A DNA stretch of 64,000 nt from Kaistia sp. 32K (GCF_016629525.1 NZ_AP024269.1:1860001-1924000), one strand, 5' to 3'; counted from the first letter of the stretch, positions 1 through 9,352 are shown. Notes: a model not told the origin generated them from the sequence alone. Numbers and translations: made by a program.

Positions 1-3000
1 ACGAGTTCCCATCGGCGCGCGCGCATCGGCCTCGCCGTGATCGTCCGCCGAAGAAGCGGGGCGGCTGGCCAAGGCTGCTGCTGCGGCTGCTCGGGGCTAT
101 CCTGCTGGCGGTGATGATCGTCGTCGGCATGCTGGCCGCGATCGTCTTCACGGGTCCAGTCGAGTTCGATGTCGTCCGCGAGCGGGTCATCGCCACGCTG
201 TCGTCGCGGCTCGGGCCGGATTATGGCGTCAAGGTCGGGCGCACAACCATCGATGTCGATCCCGTTCTCGGCCTCGTCGTCGAGGTCGACGAGGTGTCGA
301 TCCGGGATCGTGACGATGCCGTCGTCGGGCGCGTGCCGGCGGCGCGGCTGGCGATCGATCCGCTGTCGCTGCTCCGCCTGCGCCTCGACGTCCGGACGAT
401 CGAGATCTCGGATGCCGACATCTCGCTGGTGCGCAGCCGGGCCGGCCGGGTCTATCTCGGCACGCCGAACACCATCCATCGCGCCGAGCGCGCCCAGACC
501 GACGCCGCGCCGGCGCAGTCGCCCGCGCCGGCCGAGCCCGTCGCGGCGGAGCCACCGGGCGAAATCGACGGCGGCTTCCCCGACCTCATCACGGCGCTGC
601 GCACGCTGAACGGCGCGCTCGACCCGGCGATCGAGCTCGCGCTCGACCGCGGTTTCGAGCGCCTGTCGATCGACGCCTCGACCATCCAGGTCTGGGATGC
701 GAGCCGCCTGCAGCAGCGCACGTTCGGGCACACCGACATCGCGCTCACCGTCGACGCCGAAACCGGGACCGTGAAGGCGAATTTCGACACCTCCGGCTAT
801 GCCGGCCGGTGGGGGATCATCGCCGAGCGGACCGTGGACGACACCACCGGCGCCCGCATGCTGTCGCTGGTCTTCTCGCAGCTGTCGCTCGCCGACATCA
901 ATCCGGATCTCGGCCGGCCGGACAGCCAGCTGCAATCGGACGTGCCGCTGTTCGGTCGCGCGACGGTCCGCCTGAACGAGAAGGGCGAGGTCGAGAACGC
1001 CGCTGTCCGCCTCGATCTCGGCGCCGGCAACATCGTCTCCGGCATCGGCAAGGACACCGTGCTGCTCGACGAGGCGACGATCCGGCTGCGCTGGGACGTC
1101 CCGCGCCGGACCATCGTCGTCGAGCCGTCCTCGCTCTTCTTCGGCGATACCCGCATGGTGGTGGCCGGCGAGGTCAAGCCGCTCAGCGACAAGCCGGACG
1201 GCCGCTACAGCTTCAACCTCGAGAGCCGCAACGCGATGCTGTTCGCGAGCGACGCCAACGCGCCGCCGATCATCGCCGACCGCATCGCCATCGTCGGCAC
1301 CGCCGACATCCCGGCGCGGCGGCTCGACTTCACCGATGCGGCGATCAACACCCAGGGCGGATCGATCGCCGCCGCCGGCTCGCTCGGCTTCGACGGGGCG
1401 ACGCCCTCGCTCGCCATGGCGGCTTCGTTCTCGCCGATGGCGATCTCGACGCTGAAGCAGATGTGGCCGCCTTTCCTCGCCGGCGGCGCGCGCAAATGGG
1501 TGTACGAGCACGTCCATGGCGGCACGCTCGAGGCGGGGCGTTTCGAGGCGGCGGTGCCGGCCGGCGTGCTCTGGACCGGCGAGCGCGTCATCCTGCCGGA
1601 AGACAACATGCGCCTCGATATGCGGCTGGAGGATGTCTCCTTCACCACAATCGGCAACATTCCGTCGATCACCGGCGCCAGCGGCAACGCCGTGCTCGCC
1701 GGATCGACCTTCGGCGTCGACATGGAGAAGGGCCTCATCACGGCGCCGTCCGGCAAGACGCTGGACGTGACGGTCGGCGCCTTCGCGATCTCCAACACGG
1801 CGCAGCGTTTCCCCGAAGGCCATATCGAGCTGCAGCTCGAGGGCGATGTCGGCGCCATGGCCGAAATCGCCGACAGCGAGCCGATCCTCGCCATGCAGCG
1901 CCGCTCGATCGACCCGGCGACGCTTTCGGGCCGGGGGCAGGCCAGCATTTCGGTCAAGCTGCCGCTGAAGCCGGGCCTGACGCCCTCCGAGGTCGACTGG
2001 CGCGTCGGGCTGACGACGTCGGGCTTCGCCAGCGCGACGCCGATCGAGGGCAAGACGATCAAGAACGGCGCGCTGTCGATGGTCGCGACCCCGGCCGAGG
2101 TCTCGATCCACGGCAAGGCAACCATCAACGGCGTGCAGGCGTCGATCGACCTGGCGCAGCCGCTCGGCGACGCGGACGGCGACGGCGACGGCGACGAGGG
2201 CCGGCGCAAGATCACGCTGAGCCTCGACGCCCAGGCGCGCAAGCAACTCGGCATCGGCCTCGACGACGTCATCGGCGGCACGGTCGGCGCCACGGTCTCC
2301 GACCTCGGCGACGGAGCCAAGGGCCAGCATTACGAGCTCGATCTCAAGCAGGCGCGGCTGGTGCTGCAATCGGTCGGCTGGTCCAAGGGCATCGGCGTTC
2401 CGGCCAAGCTGAGCTTCGACCTGAAACCGACCAAGAACGGCTTCGCCGTCGACAACATGGTCGCGACCGGCGACGGCTTCGGCTTCCGCGGCAAGGCGGT
2501 GCTCGACGCCAAATACGGCCTCATCTCGGCCGAGCTCGAAAACCTGGCGCTCCGCAAGGGCGACAAGCTTTCCGTCAGCCTGAGCCGCAAGGGCAACGGC
2601 TATTCGATCGTCGCGCGCGGCCCGTCCTTCGACGTGCGCGGCCTGATCGCGCAGTACAAGGCGGCCGCCGCCGGTCCGAACGAGAACGCCGCCGACATCT
2701 CGGTCGACGCCAAGGTCGGCACGCTGATCGGCTTCAACCAGGCGACGCTTTCCGACGCCGCCCTGGTGGTGCAGTCGCGCGGCGGCACCGTCCGCAAGGC
2801 GACGGTGGAAGGCGTGCTCGATAGCGGCGGCATCTCGTTGAGCTATGCCGACAGCGGCGACCAGGCGGAGCTCCGCGTCAATTCCGGCGACGCCGGCAGC
2901 GTCTTCCGCTTCATCGACATCTATAGCCGCATCACCGGCGGACGACTGACCATGACCGGCCGGCGCGTCGGCGCGACGGGGCCGTTTTCCGGCATCTTCG

Positions 3001-3458
3001 ACGTGCTCAATTTCCGCATCGTCGGCGAGCCGTCCATGGCACGCCTCGTCTCGGCGACGAACGGCAGCGGTCCGGCGGCGACGCGCACCGGCGTCGATCC
3101 CAACAACGTGCCGTTCGATCGCATGCGGCTCGACTACACCAAGCGCGGCTCCATCGTCGTGATCGATGACGCCATCCTGCGCGGCGCAACCGTCGGTGCA
3201 ACCTTTAATGGTACGCTCGACCTCGCCAGGCAGACCGTGTCGCTTGCCGGCACCTACCTGCCGGCCTACGCCTTCAATAATTTGTTCGGCAAGCTTCCTA
3301 TCATCGGGCTCGCGCTCGGCGGCGGCAGCCAGGGCGGCCTGATCGGCGTGACCTTCAAGGTCGAGGGCAAGCTCAACGCGCCGAGCCTGATGATCAACCC
3401 GCTCTCGGCGATCACGCCCGGAATCTTCCGGAAAATCTTCGAATTCCCCGTCAACTGA
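1..3458 (+). CDS. AsmA-like C-terminal domain / DUF3971 family envelope protein, 5'-partial
   Basis: The reading frame is open to the left edge of the window (codons from base 3), so the true start is probably upstream; an internal ATG at 111 would cut into the membrane segment. The visible N-terminus is basic (RDRPPKKRGGWPR), followed by one hydrophobic helix (LLLRLLGAILLAVMIVVGML) and then about 1,080 residues rich in short beta-strand patterns. This is the layout of YhdP/AsmA/TamB-type proteins, which are anchored in the inner membrane and span the periplasm for lipid transport. The C-terminus (roughly the last 200 residues, including GGRLTMTGRRVG and PLSAITPGIFRKIFEF) resembles the AsmA_2 C-terminal region. 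An acidic DADGDGDGDEG stretch lies near 2170-2205. The family assignment is from overall pattern, with no catalytic motif expected. Confidence 0.8.
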   Translation, partial: EFPSARAHRPRRDRPPKKRGGWPRLLLRLLGAILLAVMIVVGMLAAIVFTGPVEFDVVRERVIATLSSRLGPDYGVKVGRTTIDVDPVLGLVVEVDEVSIRDRDDAVVGRVPAARLAIDPLSLLRLRLDVRTIEISDADISLVRSRAGRVYLGTPNTIHRAERAQTDAAPAQSPAPAEPVAAEPPGEIDGGFPDLITALRTLNGALDPAIELALDRGFERLSIDASTIQVWDASRLQQRTFGHTDIALTVDAETGTVKANFDTSGYAGRWGIIAERTVDDTTGARMLSLVFSQLSLADINPDLGRPDSQLQSDVPLFGRATVRLNEKGEVENAAVRLDLGAGNIVSGIGKDTVLLDEATIRLRWDVPRRTIVVEPSSLFFGDTRMVVAGEVKPLSDKPDGRYSFNLESRNAMLFASDANAPPIIADRIAIVGTADIPARRLDFTDAAINTQGGSIAAAGSLGFDGATPSLAMAASFSPMAISTLKQMWPPFLAGGARKWVYEHVHGGTLEAGRFEAAVPAGVLWTGERVILPEDNMRLDMRLEDVSFTTIGNIPSITGASGNAVLAGSTFGVDMEKGLITAPSGKTLDVTVGAFAISNTAQRFPEGHIELQLEGDVGAMAEIADSEPILAMQRRSIDPATLSGRGQASISVKLPLKPGLTPSEVDWRVGLTTSGFASATPIEGKTIKNGALSMVATPAEVSIHGKATINGVQASIDLAQPLGDADGDGDGDEGRRKITLSLDAQARKQLGIGLDDVIGGTVGATVSDLGDGAKGQHYELDLKQARLVLQSVGWSKGIGVPAKLSFDLKPTKNGFAVDNMVATGDGFGFRGKAVLDAKYGLISAELENLALRKGDKLSVSLSRKGNGYSIVARGPSFDVRGLIAQYKAAAAGPNENAADISVDAKVGTLIGFNQATLSDAALVVQSRGGTVRKATVEGVLDSGGISLSYADSGDQAELRVNSGDAGSVFRFIDIYSRITGGRLTMTGRRVGATGPFSGIFDVLNFRIVGEPSMARLVSATNGSGPAATRTGVDPNNVPFDRMRLDYTKRGSIVVIDDAILRGATVGATFNGTLDLARQTVSLAGTYLPAYAFNNLFGKLPIIGLALGGGSQGGLIGVTFKVEGKLNAPSLMINPLSAITPGIFRKIFEFPVN

Positions 3459-3572
3459 CGGGCTCGGGACGACGTAGCGTCCTTGGGGCAGGGGCGGGCG
3501 GACACGCCTGCGATCGCGGCCGCGTCGGCATTCGAGCGGAGCGTTTCCGATCGAAACAATTCCGAATTAATA

Positions 3573-3601
3573 TTGATCCCTTAATATCCTGAACGTAGAG
3601 T
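3573..3601 (+). promoter_or_regulatory. Possible sigma70 promoter of the autotransporter gene
   Basis: TTGATC at 3573-3578 and TAGAGT at 3596-3601 are separated by 17 bases, inside the only AT-rich patch of the 230-base gap before the autotransporter. The match is moderate. Confidence 0.3.
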
Positions 3602-3689
3602 TGCAGCAGCACATCGTAGGGCACGGTGCGTGTCGGCCGATTCCCGCCCGGGGATGCCGACGGTGCTGTAACTGAGTTTTGGGGGCAGA

Positions 3690-6440
3690 ATGTCATCTCG
3701 CATTAATCGTGGCCGCACGGCCCGCGCGTCGCTGACCGCCGGCGTTTCGCTGGCCGTGATCGCGGCGATCACCGGAACGGCGTCCGCGACGGACATCACG
3801 ACGGACCGGACGGTTTCGAGCCAGGCTGATTTGGACGCGCTTGGCGGCACGATCAACATCAAGGCGCCGAACTTTCTCCACGTCATCTCCGCCGACAATC
3901 TCGTCTTCTCGGGCACGGTCCAGAACGAGAACAATTCCTGGACGCCGAGCAATAACTACGGCCGCTTCAACAAGGGCGGCACGGGTACGCTGACGTTCGA
4001 CGGCGTGACGATGACCCGCGGCGAGGCCTATGTCACCGGCGGCACGCTGGCGCTGAAGGGCAGCAACTTCATCGATTATCTGGCGGTCGGTTCGGGCACC
4101 GGAAACCGCGGCGCTATGACGATCGGCGACGGCGCATCGGCGCGCTTCAACGTCACCCTTTCGGTCGGCGACTGGGGCGGCACCGGCACCGTTTCGCAGA
4201 CGGGCGGCACGGTGACCGTTTCGAAGGACTGTGACGACCTGGCCCGCTGCGGCGCGATGCATATCGGCAACCAGGGCGGCAACGGCACCTACACGATCAG
4301 CGGCGGTGTCCTGGATATCAACAATGCGCGCCTGACCATCGGCCGCAACGATCGGAATGAAGGCAACAGCACCGGCCTGCTCGAAATCCAGGGCGGTGAA
4401 GTCCGGATCGGCGAGAAGGCCTATCTGACGATCGGCTTCGGCGGAGAGCTGGCGGATCGCGCCGGCACGGCTTCCGGCGAAATCCACCAGACCGGCGGCG
4501 TGCTCAGCATCGCGAATGGCTCCCAACTTCATCTGGCCGGTCGCGGCACCGGCACCTACGACCTCGACGGCGGCACGTTGAAGATCGGTGGCAACAGCCT
4601 GATGGCCAATCGCCCCAACACGACCGGCGCCTACACGTTCAATCTCGGCGGCGGCACGATCAAGGTCGATGGCCAGAAGCTCGTGACCAGCGTCAATGCG
4701 ACGCTGAAGGAAGGCACCGTCTCGACGATCGACACGAGCGGTCTGGGTGCGAGCTGGTCGGGTCAGTTGAACGGCACCGGCGGGCTGAACAAAGTCGGCG
4801 GTGGCGATCTCACGATCGGCACGCTGTCGAACCAGATCAGCGGCCTGCGGATCGCCGAGGGTTCCGTCACCCTTGATTCCACCACTCAGTTCGGCCTGCG
4901 CGATTTCGACCGGCCGGGCCCGGTCAACACGACGACCACGCTCGATCTCGCCGGCGGCACGCAGCTGAACGTCAACGGCAACTTCTCGCTCGGCGCGGAA
5001 GACCGCTTTATCGTTGGCATCGACGGCAACGACCAGGCGGGCCGGATCGTCGTCAATGGCCAGGCGGATCTGCAGGGCGCGACGCTCGAGATCGGCGCGA
5101 ACCCCGGCCTGAAGGCCAATCACGACTACACGATCGTCTCGGCCGACAGCTTCCGGCAGGAAGGCGCGTCGGACAACTTCACCCTGGCGCCGACCGACTT
5201 CGCCTTCGTGACGCCGGAACTGCTCTTCGGCGAGATTGTCGGCGACAAGCAGAATCTCGCTCTGCGCCTCGATCGCGACAAGTCCTTCGCCTCGGCCGCG
5301 CTGACGCCGAATCAGGCGGCGGCCGGCAACGGGCTCGATTCGGTAGGCGGCGGCGCACTCTATGAGGCGCTGGAAGTCGTCTCGCGCGCCAACGCTCCGG
5401 CGGCCCTCGACGCGATCTCCGGCGAGGTCCATGCCAGCGCTTCCGGCGTGCTGCTGAACGACGGTCTCTTCCTGCGCGACGCCGTGCTCGGCCGCCTGCA
5501 GTATCCCTCGAAGGGTGCTGCCACGCCGTCCGTCAGCCTCGCTTCCGGCTATGCCGAGGGCGAGAAGCGCAGCGCGGCTCCGTTCCCGGGCGCCCCGCAG
5601 GCGCCGGTCGCCGAGGCCAACACGTTCTGGTCGCAGGCCTTCGGTTCCTGGGGCCATAGCGACAGCGACGGCAACGCCGCCAAGGTCGACCGTTCTACCG
5701 GCGGTATCCTGGTCGGCTACGACCGCGACTTCGGTCGCGATTGGCTGCTCGGCGTCGCCGCCGGCTACAGCCGGACGAACTTCGACCTCGATGACCGCAA
5801 TTCGTCGGGCAACAGCGACAACTACCACCTGCTGGCCTATGCCGGCGGCAAGTTCGCCGATGTGAATGTCCGCCTCGGCGCCAGCTACACCTGGAACGAC
5901 ATCGACACGACGCGCAACGTCGTGCTGCCGAACTATTTCGAGCAGGTGAAGGCCGATTATTCCGCCGGCACGACGCAGGTCTTCGGCGAACTCGGCTATG
6001 ACGTCGCCGTCGGCGCCGCGACGAAGATCGAGCCCTTCGCCGGCCTCGCCTATGTCCATCTCTCGACCGATGGTTACAGCGAGACGGGTGGCTCGGCGGC
6101 TCTCACCGCCGCGAGCAACAACCAGAGCGTCACCTACGGCACGCTCGGCCTCCGCGCCGATCACAAGATCGCCGTCGGCAACACCGCCGTGACGCTGCAG
6201 GGCGCCGCCGCATGGCAGCATGCCTGGGGCGACGTGACCCCGACGACGGCTCTGGCCTTCGCCGGTGGCGACGCCTTCCAGGTGACCGGCGCGCCGATCG
6301 CCAAGGACGCGCTGCTGCTCAAGGCCGGCTTCGACGTCGACGTGACGGCGGGCGCCAAGTTCGGCCTGTTCTACGCCGGCCAGATCGCCAGCGACGCGGC
6401 CGACAATTCCGTGCAGGGCCGCCTGAGCGTCGCCTTCTAA
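3690..6440 (+). CDS. Autotransporter outer membrane beta-barrel domain protein (type Va secretion)
   Basis: 916 residues. The N-terminus (basic, then TAGVSLAVIAAITGTASA) is a signal peptide for Sec export. Residues about 35-640 form a passenger made of repeated Gly/Thr-rich strands (GGTLALKG, QTGGTVTV, GGTIKVDG), typical of a beta-helix. From about residue 645 (FWSQAFGSWGHSDSDG) to the end there is a barrel of alternating aromatic and polar strands ending in a terminal Phe (RLSVAF), the outer-membrane insertion signal. The ATG is preceded by a GGGGGCAG site. A strong terminator follows, so it looks monocistronic. The passenger carries one Cys pair (DCDDLARC, about residues 180-187), uncommon in autotransporters. 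The passenger's own activity cannot be told; adhesion is only a guess. Confidence 0.88.
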   Translation: MSSRINRGRTARASLTAGVSLAVIAAITGTASATDITTDRTVSSQADLDALGGTINIKAPNFLHVISADNLVFSGTVQNENNSWTPSNNYGRFNKGGTGTLTFDGVTMTRGEAYVTGGTLALKGSNFIDYLAVGSGTGNRGAMTIGDGASARFNVTLSVGDWGGTGTVSQTGGTVTVSKDCDDLARCGAMHIGNQGGNGTYTISGGVLDINNARLTIGRNDRNEGNSTGLLEIQGGEVRIGEKAYLTIGFGGELADRAGTASGEIHQTGGVLSIANGSQLHLAGRGTGTYDLDGGTLKIGGNSLMANRPNTTGAYTFNLGGGTIKVDGQKLVTSVNATLKEGTVSTIDTSGLGASWSGQLNGTGGLNKVGGGDLTIGTLSNQISGLRIAEGSVTLDSTTQFGLRDFDRPGPVNTTTTLDLAGGTQLNVNGNFSLGAEDRFIVGIDGNDQAGRIVVNGQADLQGATLEIGANPGLKANHDYTIVSADSFRQEGASDNFTLAPTDFAFVTPELLFGEIVGDKQNLALRLDRDKSFASAALTPNQAAAGNGLDSVGGGALYEALEVVSRANAPAALDAISGEVHASASGVLLNDGLFLRDAVLGRLQYPSKGAATPSVSLASGYAEGEKRSAAPFPGAPQAPVAEANTFWSQAFGSWGHSDSDGNAAKVDRSTGGILVGYDRDFGRDWLLGVAAGYSRTNFDLDDRNSSGNSDNYHLLAYAGGKFADVNVRLGASYTWNDIDTTRNVVLPNYFEQVKADYSAGTTQVFGELGYDVAVGAATKIEPFAGLAYVHLSTDGYSETGGSAALTAASNNQSVTYGTLGLRADHKIAVGNTAVTLQGAAAWQHAWGDVTPTTALAFAGGDAFQVTGAPIAKDALLLKAGFDVDVTAGAKFGLFYAGQIASDAADNSVQGRLSVAF

Positions 6441-6469
6441 GGCGAAACTCCCGGACCGGACGAAATCGA

Positions 6470-6500
6470 GGGGCGGCGCTTTCGGGCGCCGCCCCTTTTC
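6470..6500 (+). terminator. Rho-independent terminator after the autotransporter gene
   Basis: Perfect 10-base arms (GGGGCGGCGC at 6470-6479, GCGCCGCCCC at 6486-6495) with a 6-base loop, followed by TTTT. Confidence 0.85.
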
Positions 6501-6527
6501 GTTTCGGTTCCCGCGCTTCGCGCGCGG

Positions 6528-6573
6528 CAGTCGCGATAGAATTCTTTGCCAAATCGCTCCAGTCGCGATAGAA
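6528..6573 (+). repeat. Tandem 14-base direct repeat over the metA promoter
   Basis: CAGTCGCGATAGAA occurs at 6528-6541 and again at 6560-6573, exactly 32 bases apart. Each copy ends in a -10-like TAGAA. It may be a duplicated promoter element or a regulator site. Confidence 0.5.
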
Positions 6574-6574
6574 G
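6546..6574 (+). promoter_or_regulatory. Probable metA promoter
   Basis: TTGCCA (6546-6551), a 17-base spacer and TAGAAG (6569-6574) predict a transcript start near 6581, exactly where the riboswitch closing stem begins. That agreement is the main support. Confidence 0.45.
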
Positions 6575-6581
6575 CGGTCCT

Positions 6582-6722
6582 ACATCAAGAGTTGGGGCGA
6601 CGCCCAACGCCAACCTGCCTATCCGGGCAAGGTGGCACTCTCCTTCGGAGAGGATGTGGCCGAGCCGGCAACCAAACGGATCCAGCCACCAAGCGTCCGC
6701 CCTCGCTGCAGAGGACGCATGA
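6582..6722 (+). ncRNA. S-box-like SAM riboswitch in the metA leader
   Basis: The leader shows the order of conserved blocks of the SAM-I clan. The P1 strand ACATC (6582-6586) is followed by AAGAG. P2 is a short hairpin (TTGGG 6592-6596 with CCCAA 6603-6607). Then come CGCCAACC (6608-6615) and P3 (TGCC 6616-6619 with GGCA 6626-6629). AAGGTGGC (6629-6636) leads into P4 (CTCTCC/GGAGAG, 6638-6652), and the returning P1 strand GATGT is at 6653-6657. Downstream, GCGTCC (6693-6698) can pair with GGACGC (6713-6718), masking the ribosome-binding site GAGGA at 6711-6715, which suggests translational control. P2 is too short to hold the SAM-I kink-turn, so a SAM-I/IV or SAM-IV variant is possible. It does not resemble SAM-II. 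Confidence 0.7.
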
Positions 6723-7655
6723 ATGCCGATCAAGATCCCTGACGATTTGCCTGCTTCGCGGACGCTCGAGGCTGAGGGCGTCGTGGTGATGCGGGAAACC
6801 GACGCGGTCCGTCAGGACATCCGCCCGCTCCGGATCGGGCTCCTGAACCTGATGCCCAACAAGATCTCCACGGAGACGCAGTTCGCCCGCCTGATCGGCG
6901 CCTCGCCGCTGCAGGTCGAGCTCACCCTCGTGCGAATCACCGACCACACGCCGCGCCACACGGCGGCCGAGCACATGCTCGCCTTCTACCAGCCGTGGGA
7001 GGACGTGAAGTCGGAGCGTTTCGACGGCTTCATCATCACCGGCGCGCCGGTCGAGCGCATGCCGTTCGAGGCGGTCAGCTACTGGGACGAGATGCGCCGC
7101 ATCCTCGACTGGACGCAGACGCATGTGCATCGCGGCCTGACGATCTGCTGGGCGGCGCAGGCGGCGCTGCATCATTTCCACGGCATGCCGAAGCACGACC
7201 TCGACGCCAAGGCGTTCGGCATCTTCCGCCATCGCAGCCTCTTGCCGAGCTCGCCCTATCTGCGCGGCTTCTCGGATGATTTCACCATCCCCGTGTCGCG
7301 CTGGACCGAGGTGCGCAGCGCCGATGTTCCCACGGGAAGCGGGCTCCGGACGCTGGCCGAGAGCGACCAGACCGGCCTCTGCCTGCTCGAGGATCCCGGC
7401 CACCACATGCTGCACATGCTGAACCACGTCGAATACGACACGACCTCGCTCGCGGACGAGTATCATCGCGACGCGGCGATCGATCCCGCCATGCCGCTGC
7501 CGGTCGACTACTTCCCGGACGACGACCCGACGCGGCGGCCGGAGAACCGCTGGCGCAGCCATGCGCATCTCCTGTTCAGCAACTGGATCAACGACGTCTA
7601 CCAGACCACGCCCTTCGACATGGCGCGGGTCGGGCTGGACCGCGACAAGGGCTGA
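6723..7655 (+). CDS. metA: Homoserine O-acetyltransferase (MetA family)
   Basis: 310 residues, the usual MetA length. MetA acylates the hydroxyl of L-homoserine, the first committed step of methionine synthesis, in the cytosol. The triad aligns at the classical positions: Cys142 ([10 protein letters not shown]), His235 and Glu237 (LNHVEYD). Residue 111 is Glu ([10 protein letters not shown]). In this family Glu111 is known to go with acetyl-CoA use and Gly111 with succinyl-CoA use, so an acetyltransferase is inferred despite the frequent 'succinyltransferase' label. The start is the ATG at 6723, 7 bases after GAGGA. An out-of-frame ATG at 6719 gives only a short frame. The gene lies behind a SAM-type riboswitch, consistent with end-product control, and ends in a strong terminator. 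Confidence 0.95.
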   Translation: MPIKIPDDLPASRTLEAEGVVVMRETDAVRQDIRPLRIGLLNLMPNKISTETQFARLIGASPLQVELTLVRITDHTPRHTAAEHMLAFYQPWEDVKSERFDGFIITGAPVERMPFEAVSYWDEMRRILDWTQTHVHRGLTICWAAQAALHHFHGMPKHDLDAKAFGIFRHRSLLPSSPYLRGFSDDFTIPVSRWTEVRSADVPTGSGLRTLAESDQTGLCLLEDPGHHMLHMLNHVEYDTTSLADEYHRDAAIDPAMPLPVDYFPDDDPTRRPENRWRSHAHLLFSNWINDVYQTTPFDMARVGLDRDKG

Positions 7656-7680
7656 ACGCGACGAGCGTTGACGGCAAACG

Positions 7681-7714
7681 AAAAAGGGCGGCGCCTCGGC
7701 ACCGCCCTTTTTTG
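7681..7714 (+). terminator. Rho-independent terminator after metA
   Basis: GGGCGG (7686-7691) pairs with CCGCCC (7702-7707), with an A-run before and a T-run after. It could work in both directions. Confidence 0.85.
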
Positions 7715-7792
7715 TTTCACGTCGTCGGGATCCGGCCCACAGCTCGGAGCCGCTAAAGCACCTGCGCCTTTCAGGCCAATCGACCGGCTCCG

Positions 7793-7955
7793 CCATCATC
7801 CTGAGGTGCTTCGCGTAAGCGAAGCCTCGAAGGAGGCTCCAGCGGGGCACCCCAGTTGCAGACGAAATCCGGCGAAATCCGCGCGGCGACCTAAATCAGG
7901 CGTTCCCTGGACCCTCCTTCGAGGCCCGGCGTTGCCGGGCACCTCAGGATGATGG
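7793..7955. repeat. Long intergenic inverted repeat of the Hyphomicrobiales palindromic type
   Basis: CCATCATCCTGAGGTGC at 7793-7809 is the perfect reverse complement of 7939-7955. The inner block GCCTCGAAGGAGG at 7824-7836 matches 7913-7925 in reverse. Each arm carries its own hairpin (GCTTCGC/GCGAAGC at 7808-7825; GCCCGGC/GCCGGGC at 7924-7940). It sits between the convergent metA and tyrS genes. Elements built from CATCCTGAGGTGC units are common in this order, and no coding capacity is seen. Confidence 0.85.
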
Positions 7956-7998
7956 CCGAGTTTTGCGAATGCAGCCCGGGAGCGACACCGCTCCCCGA

Positions 7999-9252
7999 TC
8001 AGACCGGGCGGACCAGAATGTGCTTCTTGCGGCCGAGCGAGAGCTTCACCACGCCCTCGGCGGTCAGCGCGTCCGGGCCGACCAGCACCTTCTCGTCGGT
8101 GATCGCCTGGTCGTTGACCCGCAGGCCGCCGCCCTTGATCTGGCGCCGCGCTTCGCCGTTCGAGGCGACGAGGCCCGCCTGCACGAACAGCGACAGCACG
8201 CCGAGACCATTGGCGAATTCCGACGCGCCGACCTCGATCGTCGGCAGGTTTTCCGCAAGAGCGCCTTCCTCGAAGGTGCGCCGCGCCGTCTCGGCTGCCT
8301 CTTCCGCTGCCGCGCGGCCATGCGCCAGCGCCGTCACCTCGGTGGCGAGGATCTTCTTGGCGTCGTTGATCTCGGAGCCGCCGAGCGCCGCGAGCCGGGC
8401 GATCTCGTCGAGCGGCAGCTCGGTGTAGAGCTTCAGGAAGCGCTCGACGTCGCCATCCTCGGTGTTGCGCCAGAACTGCCAGAACTCGTAGGAGCCGAGC
8501 ATGTCGGCGTTGAGCCAGACGGCGCCGTTCGCGGTCTTGCCCATCTTGGCGCCGGACGAGGTGGTGAGCAGCGGCGTCGTCAGCGCGTAGAACTGCTTGT
8601 CGAGCATGCGGTGGCCGAGCTCGATGCCGTTGACGATGTTGCCCCACTGGTCGGAGCCGCCCATCTGCAGGATGACGTCGTGACGCTGGTTCAGCTCGAC
8701 GAAGTCGTAGGCCTGCAGGATCATGTAGTTGAATTCGAGGAAGGACAGCGACTGTTCGCGGTCGAGCCGCATCTTCACCGAATCGAAGGAGAGCATGCGG
8801 TTGACCGAGAAGTGGCGGCCGACGTCGCGCAGGAAGTCGATGTACTGCAGGCCGTTCAGCCACTCGGCGTTGTTGGCCATGATGGCCGGGCGCTCGCCGC
8901 CTTCGAAATCGATGTAGTTGGCGAACACCTTGCGGATGCCGGCCAGGTTCTCGTCGATCATCTCGTCGGTGAGCAGCTTGCGCGCCTCGTCCTTGAACGA
9001 CGGGTCGCCGATGCGGGTCGTGCCGCCGCCCATCAGCGCCAGCGGGCGATGGCCGGTCTTCTGCATCCAGCGCAGCATCATGATCTGCATCAGCGAGCCG
9101 ACATGCAGGCTCTTCGCCGTGGCGTCGAAGCCGATATAGCCGGTGACGGATTCCGAGGCGAAGCGGCGGTCGAGCCCCTCGCTATCCGAGCACTGGTGGA
9201 CGAAACCACGCTCGGTCAGGATCTGCATCAACTCGGACTTGAAGGCGCTCAT
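7999..9252 (-). CDS. tyrS: Tyrosine--tRNA ligase
   Basis: 417 residues, normal for bacterial TyrRS. It charges tRNA-Tyr with tyrosine in the cytosol. The class I signature HIGH appears as HVGSL near residue 50 and KMSKS as KMGKT ([14 protein letters not shown]) near residue 230. The tyrosine-pocket stretch ([21 protein letters not shown]) is intact. The last 60-70 residues ([17 protein letters not shown]) form an S4 RNA-binding domain. The ATG at 9252 starts a protein of family length. It lies downstream of aroG on the same strand, about 100 bases away, across a long palindrome. Linking tyrosyl-tRNA supply with DAHP synthase is biologically sensible, but co-transcription is not shown. Confidence 0.97.
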   Translation of the reverse strand: MSAFKSELMQILTERGFVHQCSDSEGLDRRFASESVTGYIGFDATAKSLHVGSLMQIMMLRWMQKTGHRPLALMGGGTTRIGDPSFKDEARKLLTDEMIDENLAGIRKVFANYIDFEGGERPAIMANNAEWLNGLQYIDFLRDVGRHFSVNRMLSFDSVKMRLDREQSLSFLEFNYMILQAYDFVELNQRHDVILQMGGSDQWGNIVNGIELGHRMLDKQFYALTTPLLTTSSGAKMGKTANGAVWLNADMLGSYEFWQFWRNTEDGDVERFLKLYTELPLDEIARLAALGGSEINDAKKILATEVTALAHGRAAAEEAAETARRTFEEGALAENLPTIEVGASEFANGLGVLSLFVQAGLVASNGEARRQIKGGGLRVNDQAITDEKVLVGPDALTAEGVVKLSLGRKKHILVRPV

Positions 9253-9310
9253 GACGGCCGGACCTTTGGACTTTGATTATTGGATTTGGGCCGCTTTCTA
9301 GCAGCCGGAA

Positions 9311-9343
9311 CGGGAAATTTCACCTTGAAGGTGAAATTTCCCG
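9311..9343. repeat. 33-base perfect palindrome between aroG and tyrS
   Basis: Arms of 16 bases (CGGGAAATTTCACCTT at 9311-9326 and its reverse complement at 9328-9343) flank a single central G. It starts 10 bases downstream of the aroG stop codon. It may fold into a hairpin that ends or stabilises aroG mRNA, or be a protein-binding site. No U-run follows. Its AT-rich core is unlike the surroundings. Confidence 0.85.
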
Positions 9344-9352
9344 GATCTTGCT

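Noticed and set aside
809..2824. Long plus-strand frame inside the AsmA-like gene
   Set aside because: Extremely Arg-rich low-complexity translation, a frame-shadow of the real gene.
3693..6221. A very long open frame antisense to the autotransporter gene
   Set aside because: It is the GC-rich mirror of a real coding region, with Arg/Ala/Asp-rich composition, no domain, no ribosome site and no signal.
6582..6722. SAM-II riboswitch before metA
   Set aside because: The SAM-II core (CGCUGAUUUAA and AGCUAAA) is absent, whereas the S-box block order is present.
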